Assembly: GCA_011057845.1 (NCBI GenBank)
Contig: DSDB01000171.1
Coordinates: forward strand, 1 to 8,839
From: Phycisphaerales bacterium
GTDB lineage: Bacteria; Planctomycetota; Phycisphaerae; Sedimentisphaerales; Anaerobacaceae
Reading direction: 5' to 3'
DNA length: 8,839 nucleotides
Below the pieces are notes generated by a model. The model was given only the letters and a program-made list of their open reading frames with translations, was not told the origin of the DNA and made no database searches. Below are positions 1-5,770 of the stretch, piece by piece; position 1 is the first letter of the stretch, and each line of letters starts with the position of its first letter. A program made the translations under genes and the position numbers.

Positions 1-414
1 GTCGACCAGAAGCTGGTCATGTTCACCAAGGGCTGCAACGGACGACTGGCGACCACGGACTACAACCTCACGAAGGTGGCCCAGGTCCGCTCCGTGGATG
101 TGGTCAACATCAACGACATGGCCAACTCGCTGAAGGTCGTCGCGCTGCCCGGCGAGGGCATGGAAGTGCGGATCGTCAAGCCGGGCGAGGAGGCCGACCA
201 GGGAATCGGCTATCTCGACGACGGCACCATGATCGTGGTCGAGGGGGCCCGCAACAAGATCGGCCGGGTTGTCCAGATCAGCGTGACCAGCTCGTTACAG
301 ACCTCCGCCGGCAAGATGATCTTCGGCAAATTCGAGGGCTTCGCCGACGAGTCCAACGCCGAGTCCGGCCCGGCCCGCCGCCCGCCGGGCCGAAGACCGC
401 CCTACAGACGTTAG
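1..414 (+). CDS. PIN/TRAM domain protein, YacL-like (C-terminal part, 5' end outside window)
   Basis: The frame is open from the first base, so the gene begins upstream; 137 residues and a TAG stop are visible. Residues 1-37 are the end of a PIN-type nuclease fold: VDQKLV, then LATTDYNLTKVA with the acidic Asp20 of the PIN active site. Residues about 47-110 are a TRAM domain (LPGEGMEVRIVKPG, GIGYLDDGTMIVVEGAR, VTSSLQTSAGKMIF), the nucleic-acid-binding beta barrel that follows PIN in Bacillus YacL. The last 15 or so residues are rich in Arg and Pro and may add nucleic-acid contacts. YacL-type proteins usually carry N-terminal membrane helices before PIN, which would lie outside the window. A role in RNA cleavage or processing is inferred from the family; the substrate is unknown. 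The gene converges on the membrane-protein gene across a 98-base gap containing a tandem repeat. Confidence 0.9.
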   Translation, partial: VDQKLVMFTKGCNGRLATTDYNLTKVAQVRSVDVVNINDMANSLKVVALPGEGMEVRIVKPGEEADQGIGYLDDGTMIVVEGARNKIGRVVQISVTSSLQTSAGKMIFGKFEGFADESNAESGPARRPPGRRPPYRR

Positions 415-443
415 AGACGGCCTCGCAACGACTGTTTTGACGT

Positions 444-512
444 GTCATGCTGAGCGCTACGTTTGCCATGCTGAGCGCTACGCTTGTCATGCTGAGCGAA
501 GCGAAGCATCTC
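444..512. repeat. Three tandem 21-bp units, the last a palindromic dispersed-type repeat
   Basis: Units begin at 444, 465 and 486, exactly 21 bases apart, each opening with G(T/C)CATGCTGAGCG. The first two continue with CTACG; the third continues with AAGCGAAGCATCTC. Only the third has a complete hairpin: ATGCT (489-493) pairs with AGCAT (505-509) around an 11-base loop. From memory, the third unit closely resembles a short dispersed element of the form CATTCTGAGCGAAGCGAAGAATCT seen between genes in many unrelated bacteria. It lies between two convergent genes and ends next to the stop codon of the minus-strand gene (513-515), a position that could affect transcript 3' ends. There is no T-run, so it is not a standard intrinsic terminator. 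Confidence 0.8.
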
Positions 513-1190
513 CTATCTCCGCCGCCCAGACCGAACCAGGCACTTGAGGAACACAGCGATGGCCAGGATATTGCCCGCCGCGAACAAGGCCGGGGAGAAG
601 TGCTTCGCGTAATCGGCCTGCGTCACGGCGCGTCCGCCCATGCAGAACGCCACGACGATGATAACGCAGGCGACGACATAGCCGATCCAGTCGAGCCGCG
701 TCGTGCGGATGGGTCGGCCCGTCAGGTCCCGCCCGAGGACCAGGATCGCCATGGCCAGCATGGTGATCGAGACCAGGACCGGATACAGCACGGGCGACGC
801 CCAGACCGTGGGGATCAGAAACAGAATATCCCAGTCCATCAGACTCGCCGGCCAGTCAATCAGCAGCTTGAGCCAGACGTAGTAGAAGATGTCCCAGATG
901 GCGAAGATGACCAGGAAATAGGCGAACCGCTGGCGGATATTCGCCCCGGCCAGATAGCACCCCGTCAGGATCAGCACCAGCGTCGCCGCCTCGCGTCCGA
1001 TCTCCGTCACAAGCAGCGGTGTCCAGCGTGGGTCCATGCCGAACGACGTCAGGGGGAAGTCGAATCCGTCCGGGTGGAATATCTCCCGCAGGTAGACCAC
1101 GACGGCCGATTCGATGTAGGCGAACGCGATGCCGAAGGCCACGACGACCAGGAAACGCGAAATGGGTTTGCTGAACGGGTTGGACATCAT
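513..1190 (-). CDS. Uncharacterised six-helix integral membrane protein
   Basis: A 225-residue protein, mostly hydrophobic, with likely membrane segments near residues 13-33, 66-82, 89-110, 121-153 (one or two passes), 168-186 and 201-217, and a basic tail (RSGRRR). Its most distinctive stretch is IWDIFYYVWLKLLIDWP (98-114) followed by WDILFLIP (120-127). These aromatic, acidic and proline positions within membrane segments look like conserved family positions rather than random hydrophobic sequence. I do not recognise a named family and assign no function. The start is a double ATG (1185-1190), 15 bases after the ispG stop, with only a weak purine-rich stretch before it, so translation is probably coupled to ispG. 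It ends within a base of the 21-bp repeat array. Confidence 0.8.
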   Translation of the reverse strand: MMSNPFSKPISRFLVVVAFGIAFAYIESAVVVYLREIFHPDGFDFPLTSFGMDPRWTPLLVTEIGREAATLVLILTGCYLAGANIRQRFAYFLVIFAIWDIFYYVWLKLLIDWPASLMDWDILFLIPTVWASPVLYPVLVSITMLAMAILVLGRDLTGRPIRTTRLDWIGYVVACVIIVVAFCMGGRAVTQADYAKHFSPALFAAGNILAIAVFLKCLVRSGRRR

Positions 1191-1205
1191 GGTCTGGTCT
1201 TTGGC

Positions 1206-2261
1206 TTAGAGTCCGGCCAGCTCCCGAAGCAGTTCCGCAATGATGCGGTCCTCCGGGACGGTGGCGATTCGCCGGCCGTGGCGGTAGAGGAACCCTTTGC
1301 CCTTGCCCGCGCACACGGCCAGGTCCGCGTCGGCCGCCTCGCCGGGACCGTTGACGATACAGCCCATCACGGCGATCCGCAGGGGCTTGTCGATGCCGGC
1401 GACGGCCTTCTTAACCTTGCGGGCCAGACTCACAATATCGATCTCGGAGCGGGCGCACGTGGGACAGACCACCAGCTCCACCTGCCGCCTGGCGAGCAGC
1501 CCCAGCGACATGAGTATCTCCACGGCGATCTTCGTCTCAACGACCGGGTCGCCGGCGGCGCTGACGCGGATGGTGTCGCCGATGCCCTCGGCCAGGAGCG
1601 TCCCCAGGGCCACGGCCGACGGGATGCGGGCGTCGTCGGGCAGCCCCGCATGGGTCAGACCCAGGTGGATCGGATAGGCGAACGCCTCGGCGATGGCGCG
1701 GTTGACCTCGATGGTCCGCGGCGTGTCGCTGCTCTTGGCGCTGAGGACCAGTGGGTCGAATCGGCGTTTTTCGAAGATCCGCACGTACTGTCTCATCTCC
1801 TTCAGCATCAGGGCGGTGCGCTGGGCCGGCGGAACGGCCGCCCGGCTCAGGTCCCGTATGCTGGCCTCATTGACGCCGATACGGACGGCGACCCGGTGGG
1901 CCCTGGCCGAGTCGATGATGCGGTGCAGGTCGTCGCGGCTCTTGACATTGCCCGGATTGAGCCGTATCTTCGCCGCTCCGGCCTCGATGGCCTCGACGGC
2001 CCGGTCGGCGCTGAAATGGATGTCCGCGATCAGCGGCACGTTCACTCTGGCGACGATCTTCGCAAGGGCCTGTGTATCGGCCCGACGCGGCACGGCGACC
2101 CGGACCAGCCCGCAGCCGGCTTCAACCAGCCGGTTGATCTGGCGGACGCAGCGGGCCACATCCGTTGTCGGGACCTTGGTCATGGACTGGACCACGACAG
2201 GGGCCTGCGAGCCGATATGCACGCCGCCGACGTTGACCGTGGTGGTTGTTCTTCGCGTCAT
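1206..2261 (-). CDS. ispG: 4-hydroxy-3-methylbut-2-en-1-yl diphosphate synthase (IspG/GcpE)
   Basis: IspG carries out the penultimate step of the MEP isoprenoid pathway, reducing methylerythritol cyclodiphosphate to HMBPP with a [4Fe-4S] cluster in the cytoplasm. The 351-residue product has the N-terminal TIM-barrel signature (TRRTTTTVNVGGVHIG, PVVVQSMT, PLIADIHF, KIRLNPGN, IRIGVNEAS-like VRIGVNEAS) and the C-terminal cluster domain CPTC (Cys266, Cys269) and GCIVNGPGEA (Cys301, Glu308). This is the short bacterial form without the plant-type insertion. The start is set at ATG 2261: family homology begins at MTRRTT. The frame also extends to a GTG at 2312, but those 17 residues are not family-like and span a candidate promoter. 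One conserved motif, HLGxTEAG, reads HLGLTHAG here. The membrane-protein gene follows 15 bases later. Confidence 0.96.
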   Translation of the reverse strand: MTRRTTTTVNVGGVHIGSQAPVVVQSMTKVPTTDVARCVRQINRLVEAGCGLVRVAVPRRADTQALAKIVARVNVPLIADIHFSADRAVEAIEAGAAKIRLNPGNVKSRDDLHRIIDSARAHRVAVRIGVNEASIRDLSRAAVPPAQRTALMLKEMRQYVRIFEKRRFDPLVLSAKSSDTPRTIEVNRAIAEAFAYPIHLGLTHAGLPDDARIPSAVALGTLLAEGIGDTIRVSAAGDPVVETKIAVEILMSLGLLARRQVELVVCPTCARSEIDIVSLARKVKKAVAGIDKPLRIAVMGCIVNGPGEAADADLAVCAGKGKGFLYRHGRRIATVPEDRIIAELLRELAGL

Positions 2262-2271
2262 CACGCGGCCG

Positions 2272-2300
2272 ATTGTAACGTGCCGCACGGAGTCGGGCAA
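2272..2300 (-). promoter_or_regulatory. Candidate sigma-70 promoter for ispG, almost leaderless
   Basis: Read on the minus strand, TTGCCC (2300-2295, four of six consensus bases) is followed after exactly 17 bases by TACAAT (2277-2272, five of six). The expected transcript start is near 2265, about four bases before the ispG ATG at 2261, giving an almost leaderless message. This fits the lack of a clear Shine-Dalgarno before that ATG. It is a motif match only. Confidence 0.4.
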
Positions 2301-2311
2301 GATGGAATGCA

Positions 2312-2332
2312 CCCCGGATGCCGGGGCGTTTT
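2312..2332. other. Perfect GC hairpin between the divergent ispG and hydrolase genes
   Basis: CCCCGG (2312-2317), loop ATG, CCGGGG (2321-2326), then CGTTTT on the + strand. The six-pair stem is all GC. It lies just upstream of the hydrolase start at 2339 and its loop holds the alternative ATG at 2318. The four-base T-run is too short for a confident terminator call; it could be a leader hairpin or protein-binding site. Confidence 0.4.
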
Positions 2333-2338
2333 GTGAAC

Positions 2339-3160
2339 ATGGGAACCGTGTTGCTCTATCTGCTGATGGCGTTGGCCGTTGCCTATGTCGGCTTCGGGGC
2401 CTTTCTGTTCGCCACGCAGCGGCGATTTCTCTATCGCCCCATGCGCGAGGTGGGGTACAGCCCGAGCAATCTGGACCTTGAGTTCGAGGATGTGTTCTTC
2501 ACGACGTCCGACGGCCTGACGCTGCACGGCTGGTTCGTGCCCTCGGCCGCGGCCCGCTACACCGTGCTCTTCTGCCACGGCAACGCCGGCAACGTGATGC
2601 ATCGGCTGGATAGCATCAGGATTCTCCACGACCTGGGCCTCCATTGCTTCATCTTCGATTACCGGGGCTACGGCCGCAGCCAGGGCTCGCCCACCGAGGC
2701 CGGCACGTATCTGGATGCCCAGGCCGCCTATGACTGGCTGACCGGTCGCCACGCAGCGGCGGCCGAGACGGTCATTATCTTCGGTCGGTCGCTGGGCGGC
2801 AGTATCGCGGCACACCTGGCCTCCAGGGTTCGGGCCGGCGGTCTGGTGGTTGAGAGCGCCTTCACCTCGTATCCGGACATGGGCGCGAGGCTCTACCCCT
2901 ACATGCCGGTGCGTCCTTTCGCCCGATTCCGCTACGCCACGGGCCAATATCTGCGCGACGTGCATTGCCCGGTCCTACTGATCCACGGCAGGGATGACGA
3001 GATGGTCCCGGTGGATTTCGCCCGAAGACTCTACGACGTCGCCAACGAGCCCAGGACGCTCGTCGAAGTCCCGGGCCGCCACAACGACTTTTTCCTCGTA
3101 TCGGGCCAGACCTACAAGCAAGCCTGGCGCCACTGGGTCGAGAGCCTCGGCGCCCCGTAG
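2339..3160 (+). CDS. Membrane-anchored alpha/beta hydrolase (BEM46/ABHD13-like, serine aminopeptidase S33 fold)
   Basis: The 273-residue product starts with a hydrophobic segment (residues about 4-24), a likely signal anchor, followed by QRRFLYRP as is common in this family. The hydrolase core shows HGNAGN (80-85, oxyanion-hole loop), YRGYGRSQG (108-116), the nucleophile elbow GRSLGG with Ser151, HGRDDEMVP with catalytic Asp220, and GRHND with His248, so the Ser-Asp-His triad is complete. An esterase, lipase or peptidase acting at the membrane is expected; the substrate cannot be read from sequence. The start at 2339 is preferred because the anchor helix begins at once. An in-frame ATG at 2318 would add seven residues but sits in the loop of a GC hairpin. 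Neither start has a strong Shine-Dalgarno. It is transcribed divergently from ispG. Confidence 0.9.
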   Translation: MGTVLLYLLMALAVAYVGFGAFLFATQRRFLYRPMREVGYSPSNLDLEFEDVFFTTSDGLTLHGWFVPSAAARYTVLFCHGNAGNVMHRLDSIRILHDLGLHCFIFDYRGYGRSQGSPTEAGTYLDAQAAYDWLTGRHAAAAETVIIFGRSLGGSIAAHLASRVRAGGLVVESAFTSYPDMGARLYPYMPVRPFARFRYATGQYLRDVHCPVLLIHGRDDEMVPVDFARRLYDVANEPRTLVEVPGRHNDFFLVSGQTYKQAWRHWVESLGAP

Positions 3161-3179
3161 GTTTCTGGGACGCATACAT

Positions 3180-3203
3180 GTCCGCCGAGCCGTATATGCG
3201 GAC
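3180..3203. other. Weak inverted repeat downstream of the hydrolase gene
   Basis: GTCCGC (3180-3185) pairs with GCGGAC (3198-3203) around a 12-base loop; an alternative pairing of GCATA (3172-3176) with TATGC (3195-3199) overlaps it. It lies 20 bases after the hydrolase stop. No T-run follows, so it is not a clear terminator. Otherwise I see nothing in 3161-3250. Confidence 0.25.
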
Positions 3204-3252
3204 GCACCCGCCGCGGCCACTTCACCGCCCGCGAAAAGAACTCCACGGGGCG

Positions 3253-3281
3253 TTTCAACCCCGGCGACCGTGCCCCATAAT
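3253..3281 (+). promoter_or_regulatory. Candidate promoter for the small CxxC frame and the sigma factor gene
   Basis: CATAAT (3276-3281) matches the -10 consensus at five of six bases. The -35 candidate 17 bases upstream, TTTCAA (3253-3258), is weak at three of six. A transcript start near 3288 would leave about 23 bases before the ATG at 3311, with a GTGGAGG Shine-Dalgarno at 3298-3304. The order and spacing of these elements make the call better than the -35 alone would. Confidence 0.4.
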
Positions 3282-3297
3282 AAGCCGACGGACACCC

Positions 3298-3304
3298 GTG
3301 GAGG
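3298..3304 (+). promoter_or_regulatory. Strong Shine-Dalgarno (GTGGAGG) before ATG 3311
   Basis: GTGGAGG is six bases upstream of ATG 3311, close to ideal spacing. Its presence, outside any other gene, is the main reason to take the short frame at 3311 seriously. Confidence 0.5.
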
Positions 3305-3310
3305 CCGGCG

Positions 3311-3580
3311 ATGAAGGCGGTTTGCAATTCTTGCGCATACTGGGACGATTATGCCGTCTGGCCGCCCGACGTTGGCCGCTTGATGGTTCAGGTGGGGGCT
3401 AAACACGGGCTTTCTTCTCGCCGATACCATGCACAGTCGATGTCCGGCCGCAACCGGCACATCGTGAACGAGCAAGGTGATGAGTGTTCAGCCCACAGGC
3501 CCGAGTCGAGAGACTCCCCGGGCAGGGCAGGAGTGGTGTGCCATCATATTCGACGTGACCATCAAAGAGTATCTCCATGA
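3311..3580 (+). CDS. Possible small CxxC protein overlapping the sigma gene start
   Basis: An 89-residue frame beginning MKAVCNSCAYWDDY, with Cys5 and Cys8 in CxxCxxW, and later GDECSAHRPESR. The order CxxCxxW ... GxxCxxHxP resembles small metal-binding (zinc or iron) proteins, but I cannot name a family. In favour: a strong Shine-Dalgarno, a candidate promoter at fitting distance, and the cysteine pattern. Against: third-position GC by hand count is only about 61 percent, and it overlaps the sigma gene by about 100 bases if that gene starts at 3480. The overlap falls to 26 bases if the sigma gene starts at GTG 3555, where sigma homology begins. It may be a real small gene, a leader frame coupling translation to the sigma factor, or chance. 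Confidence 0.4.
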   Translation: MKAVCNSCAYWDDYAVWPPDVGRLMVQVGAKHGLSSRRYHAQSMSGRNRHIVNEQGDECSAHRPESRDSPGRAGVVCHHIRRDHQRVSP

Positions 3581-4364
3581 GATAGACGAAGCCCCCTTGT
3601 TGACCGCCGAGCAGGAGCACTATCTCGGCAAGCTCGTCGTCGAGGAGAACGACCCCTGGGCCAGGGACCAGCTCGTCCGCAGCAACCTGCGGCTGGTTGT
3701 CAATATCGCCAAGAAGTATGCCGGACGCGGCATGGGTCTGGGCGACCTCATCGAGGAGGGCAACATCGGGCTGATCAAGGCGGTGGACTACTTCGACCCC
3801 GACCGGGGGACCCGTTTCAGCACGTATGCCGCCTGGTGGATCAAACAGAGCATCAAACGGGCCTTGCTGGAGAATATCCAGCCGGTCCACATCCCGACGT
3901 ACATGGTGGCCCTGATGAACCAGTGGCGGCACACGTCCGCCGAACTGGAGAGCCGACTGGGGCGCGCGCCGACGGTGGACGAAATGGCCGAGGTCATGCA
4001 ACTGCCGGTGCGCAAGGCCCGGCTCATCCATCGCGTGGTGGACGTGCTCAACACGGTTCGCGACGCCGGTAGTCAGGACGACGGCGGCGACGACCAGATG
4101 CTCGAGTCGACCCTTGAGGACCAGAACACCGGCCTGCCCGAGGATGCGATGGTCGCCGCGGAGGAGAAGAAGAAGGTCCTGCGTCTGCTCCACGAAATCG
4201 CCCCTCGCGAGGCGATGGTCCTGCGCCTGCACTACGGCCTCGACGGCCATCCCCCGCTGAGCCTCAAGGAGATTGGCAAAAAGCTGAGACTGACCCGCGA
4301 GCGGATTCGCCAGATTCGTCGAGACGCCCTGACCCGGCTCTACGAGTACATGAACGACGATTGA
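3480..4364 (+). CDS. RNA polymerase sigma factor, sigma-70 family, group 2 type
   Basis: This cytoplasmic protein directs core RNA polymerase to promoters. In the 294-residue product, residues about 26-58 are region 1.2 (TIKEYLHEIDEAPLLTAEQE). Residues 62-132 are region 2 (RSNLRLVVNIAKKYAGRGM, DLIEEGNIGLIKAVDYFDP, RFSTYAAWWIKQSIKRA), with the -10 recognition and melting segment. Residues 141-217 are region 3. Residues 235-289 are region 4, with the -35-binding helix-turn-helix SLKEIGKKLRLTRERIRQI. The long acidic region 1.1 of primary RpoD is absent and the protein is short, so a group 2 (alternative, RpoD-like) factor is more likely than the housekeeping one. The start is uncertain: ATG 3480 has a weak AAGG two bases upstream; GTG 3477 and GTG 3555 are alternatives, and the first 25 residues from 3480 do not look sigma-like. 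Which stress or state it serves cannot be told. Confidence 0.93.
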   Translation: MSVQPTGPSRETPRAGQEWCAIIFDVTIKEYLHEIDEAPLLTAEQEHYLGKLVVEENDPWARDQLVRSNLRLVVNIAKKYAGRGMGLGDLIEEGNIGLIKAVDYFDPDRGTRFSTYAAWWIKQSIKRALLENIQPVHIPTYMVALMNQWRHTSAELESRLGRAPTVDEMAEVMQLPVRKARLIHRVVDVLNTVRDAGSQDDGGDDQMLESTLEDQNTGLPEDAMVAAEEKKKVLRLLHEIAPREAMVLRLHYGLDGHPPLSLKEIGKKLRLTRERIRQIRRDALTRLYEYMNDD

Positions 4365-4385
4365 CCTTTGCCGGATGGATCGGAC

Positions 4386-4413
4386 TTGCAACGGCGGCGT
4401 TTTCTGGTGAAAT
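4386..4413 (+). promoter_or_regulatory. Candidate extended -10 promoter for apt
   Basis: TTGCAA (4386-4391, four of six) is followed after 16 bases by TGAAAT (4408-4413, four of six), with TGG directly before it as an extended -10. Transcription would begin near 4420, giving a leader of about 55 bases to the apt ATG at 4476. It lies in the gap after the sigma gene. A modest match. Confidence 0.3.
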
Positions 4414-4422
4414 AGGGGCGTG

Positions 4423-4440
4423 CCCACGACATTGCGTGGG
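4423..4440 (+). other. Six-pair hairpin in the apt leader
   Basis: CCCACG (4423-4428), loop ACATTG, CGTGGG (4435-4440): a perfect six-pair stem. It lies 58 bases after the sigma stop and 36 bases before the apt start. No T-run follows, so it is not a standard terminator; it may be a leader structure or a processing site. Confidence 0.35.
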
Positions 4441-4462
4441 ACTGTTGCCGTGCCATTGTCAT

Positions 4463-4467
4463 GGAGG
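4463..4467 (+). promoter_or_regulatory. Shine-Dalgarno GGAGG that decides the apt start
   Basis: GGAGG lies eight bases upstream of ATG 4476. It overlaps the first codons of the longer frame starting at ATG 4461, which has no ribosome site of its own, so 4476 is the likely start. Confidence 0.6.
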
Positions 4468-4475
4468 CCGTCGTC

Positions 4476-5003
4476 ATGGCTGATTGCTCAATTGATCTTC
4501 GCACTCATGTCCGCGACATTCCGGATTGGCCCAAGCCGGGCATCCTCTTTCGCGACATCACGCCGTTGCTGGGCGATGCCGCGGCCTTCCGCGCCGCCAT
4601 TGAGGCGCTGACGGCGCATTACAGCGGCGCGGGCGTCCAATATGTCGCGGCCGTGGAGGCCAGAGGATTCATCTTCGGGTCAGCGGTCGCTGAGAAGCTG
4701 CGGGCCGGATTCATCCCCATTCGCAAGAAGGGCAAGCTGCCCTACAAGACCGTCCGGATGACCTACGACCTTGAGTACGGGGTCGATACCCTCGAGGCGC
4801 ATGCAGACGCGCTGAGGCCCGGTGACAGGGTCCTGATGGTCGATGACCTGCTGGCGACCGGCGGCACGATGGCCGCGGCGTGCAGACTGGTCGAGAACCT
4901 GGGCGGCAAGGTTGTGGGGATTTCGTTCCTCATTGAACTGACCGCCCTGAACGGCCGCTCAAAGCTGGCCGGCTATGACATCAGCAGGGTCATCGCCTAC
5001 TGA
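4476..5003 (+). CDS. apt: Adenine phosphoribosyltransferase
   Basis: Apt makes AMP and pyrophosphate from adenine and PRPP, the one-step adenine salvage reaction in the cytoplasm. The 175-residue product matches the family along its length: HVRDIPDWPKPGILFRDITPLL (11-32), the substrate segment VEARGFIFGSAVA (60-72), RKKGKLPY (83-90), and the PRPP-binding loop VLMVDDLLATGGTM (119-132) with its acidic pair and TGGT. The ending SRVIAY is typical of a C-terminus, so the gene is complete. Start 4476 is chosen over 4461 because of the GGAGG eight bases upstream; 175 residues fits the family. It follows the sigma gene on the same strand after 111 bases that hold a hairpin and a candidate promoter, so it may be transcribed alone. 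It converges on the PEP-CTERM gene. Confidence 0.97.
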   Translation: MADCSIDLRTHVRDIPDWPKPGILFRDITPLLGDAAAFRAAIEALTAHYSGAGVQYVAAVEARGFIFGSAVAEKLRAGFIPIRKKGKLPYKTVRMTYDLEYGVDTLEAHADALRPGDRVLMVDDLLATGGTMAAACRLVENLGGKVVGISFLIELTALNGRSKLAGYDISRVIAY

Positions 5004-5057
5004 CGGACATACAACCTTTGTACAAGAGCGTGGCCCTCGCCGTCGACAGGGAAATAG

Positions 5058-5089
5058 AAAAAAGGGACTTAGACTCCATCCCAAGCCCC
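5058..5089 (-). terminator. Intrinsic terminator of the PEP-CTERM gene
   Basis: On the minus strand, GGGGCTT (5089-5083) pairs with AAGTCCC (5070-5064) in a seven-pair stem with one G-U pair and a 12-base loop, directly followed by six T (5063-5058). It starts 42 bases after the PEP-CTERM stop codon. On the + strand the hairpin is not followed by T, so it is not a clear terminator for apt. Confidence 0.75.
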
Positions 5090-5131
5090 TCGATGTTCAT
5101 GAGGTTATCCGATGGATGGGGCTGCTGTTGG

Positions 5132-5770
5132 CTATCTGCGGCGCCGCAGAAGAAGTGCGCCGGCCCCGAGCAAGAACACGGTCGCCGGCTCCGGAACGCA
5201 GATGGTATGCACTTCCAACCGGTCGATACTGCCGCCGGTGCCGTAGAGGGCCATGCAGATGATCTCGCTGCTGGGGTTCGGCTCGACTCGCCAGCCGATG
5301 TCCAGCCGGCTCCATCCGCCGCCGATATCGGTGAGCGTCTGGCCCAGCGGTATGACGGCATCGCCGGCCGGAATCGGCGTTACGTGGGCCGCTGTAACCA
5401 GCCCCTGAATGATGGCCGAGACCCAGATTTCCTTGTAAGCATCGGGGTCGGGCCGGTTGGGAATCGTCAAGATGATCGTCAATGCCTCGGCATGCCAGAC
5501 GCCATCGCGTCCATCATAGGTTCTGTACCAGCCGAACGTTTCATCGCCGGTTCCCTGGCCTTCAAGTCTTGCGACCGGGGAGCCATAGGCATTTTCCACG
5601 TCTCCGGGCTTCGGCACCGCTGGATTTGTGTTATCATCAAAGGTCCACAACTGATACGTGGTGGGCGGCTGGCCAAGTGGATCGGTTTGCCATGTCGGCA
5701 CCGCCGTCGCACACGCGCAGATCATCGCCACCAATACAACACTGAGCGAAACGCGGGTAACTCTCACCAT
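5132..5770 (-). CDS. Secreted PEP-CTERM sorting-domain protein, function unknown
   Basis: A 212-residue exported protein. Residues 1-23 are a signal peptide (basic VRVTR, hydrophobic core VSLSVVLVAMICA, then ATA). The mature part (about 24-190) is rich in Gly, Asp, Trp and Tyr and looks like a beta-sandwich, but no enzyme motif is visible. The C-terminus is a textbook PEP-CTERM tail: VPEPAT (192-197), a short hydrophobic helix (198-208) and RRRR. Such tails are known to be handled by exosortase-type systems that place proteins at the surface, often in bacteria making exopolysaccharide; no exosortase gene is in this window. Start 5770 is set by AGGAGG seven bases upstream and by the signal peptide. 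The frame stays open to 5917, but that extension is non-homologous leader. It has its own promoter and terminator and so is monocistronic. Confidence 0.88.
   Translation of the reverse strand: MVRVTRVSLSVVLVAMICACATAVPTWQTDPLGQPPTTYQLWTFDDNTNPAVPKPGDVENAYGSPVARLEGQGTGDETFGWYRTYDGRDGVWHAEALTIILTIPNRPDPDAYKEIWVSAIIQGLVTAAHVTPIPAGDAVIPLGQTLTDIGGGWSRLDIGWRVEPNPSSEIICMALYGTGGSIDRLEVHTICVPEPATVFLLGAGALLLRRRR

Noticed and set aside
447..2336. A very long open frame (629 codons) on the + strand across ispG and the membrane-protein gene
   Set aside because: It is the antisense shadow of two well-supported minus-strand genes; its composition (runs of Arg, Asp, Gly, His, Gln) is typical of a GC-rich reverse frame and matches no family.
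2261..2965. Minus-strand frame of 234 codons opposite the hydrolase
   Set aside because: The + strand frame has a complete Ser-Asp-His hydrolase; the reverse frame has no motifs and exists because of high GC.
3399..4427. Minus-strand frame of 342 codons opposite the sigma factor gene
   Set aside because: Shadow of the sigma gene, whose regions 1.2 to 4 are unmistakable on the + strand.
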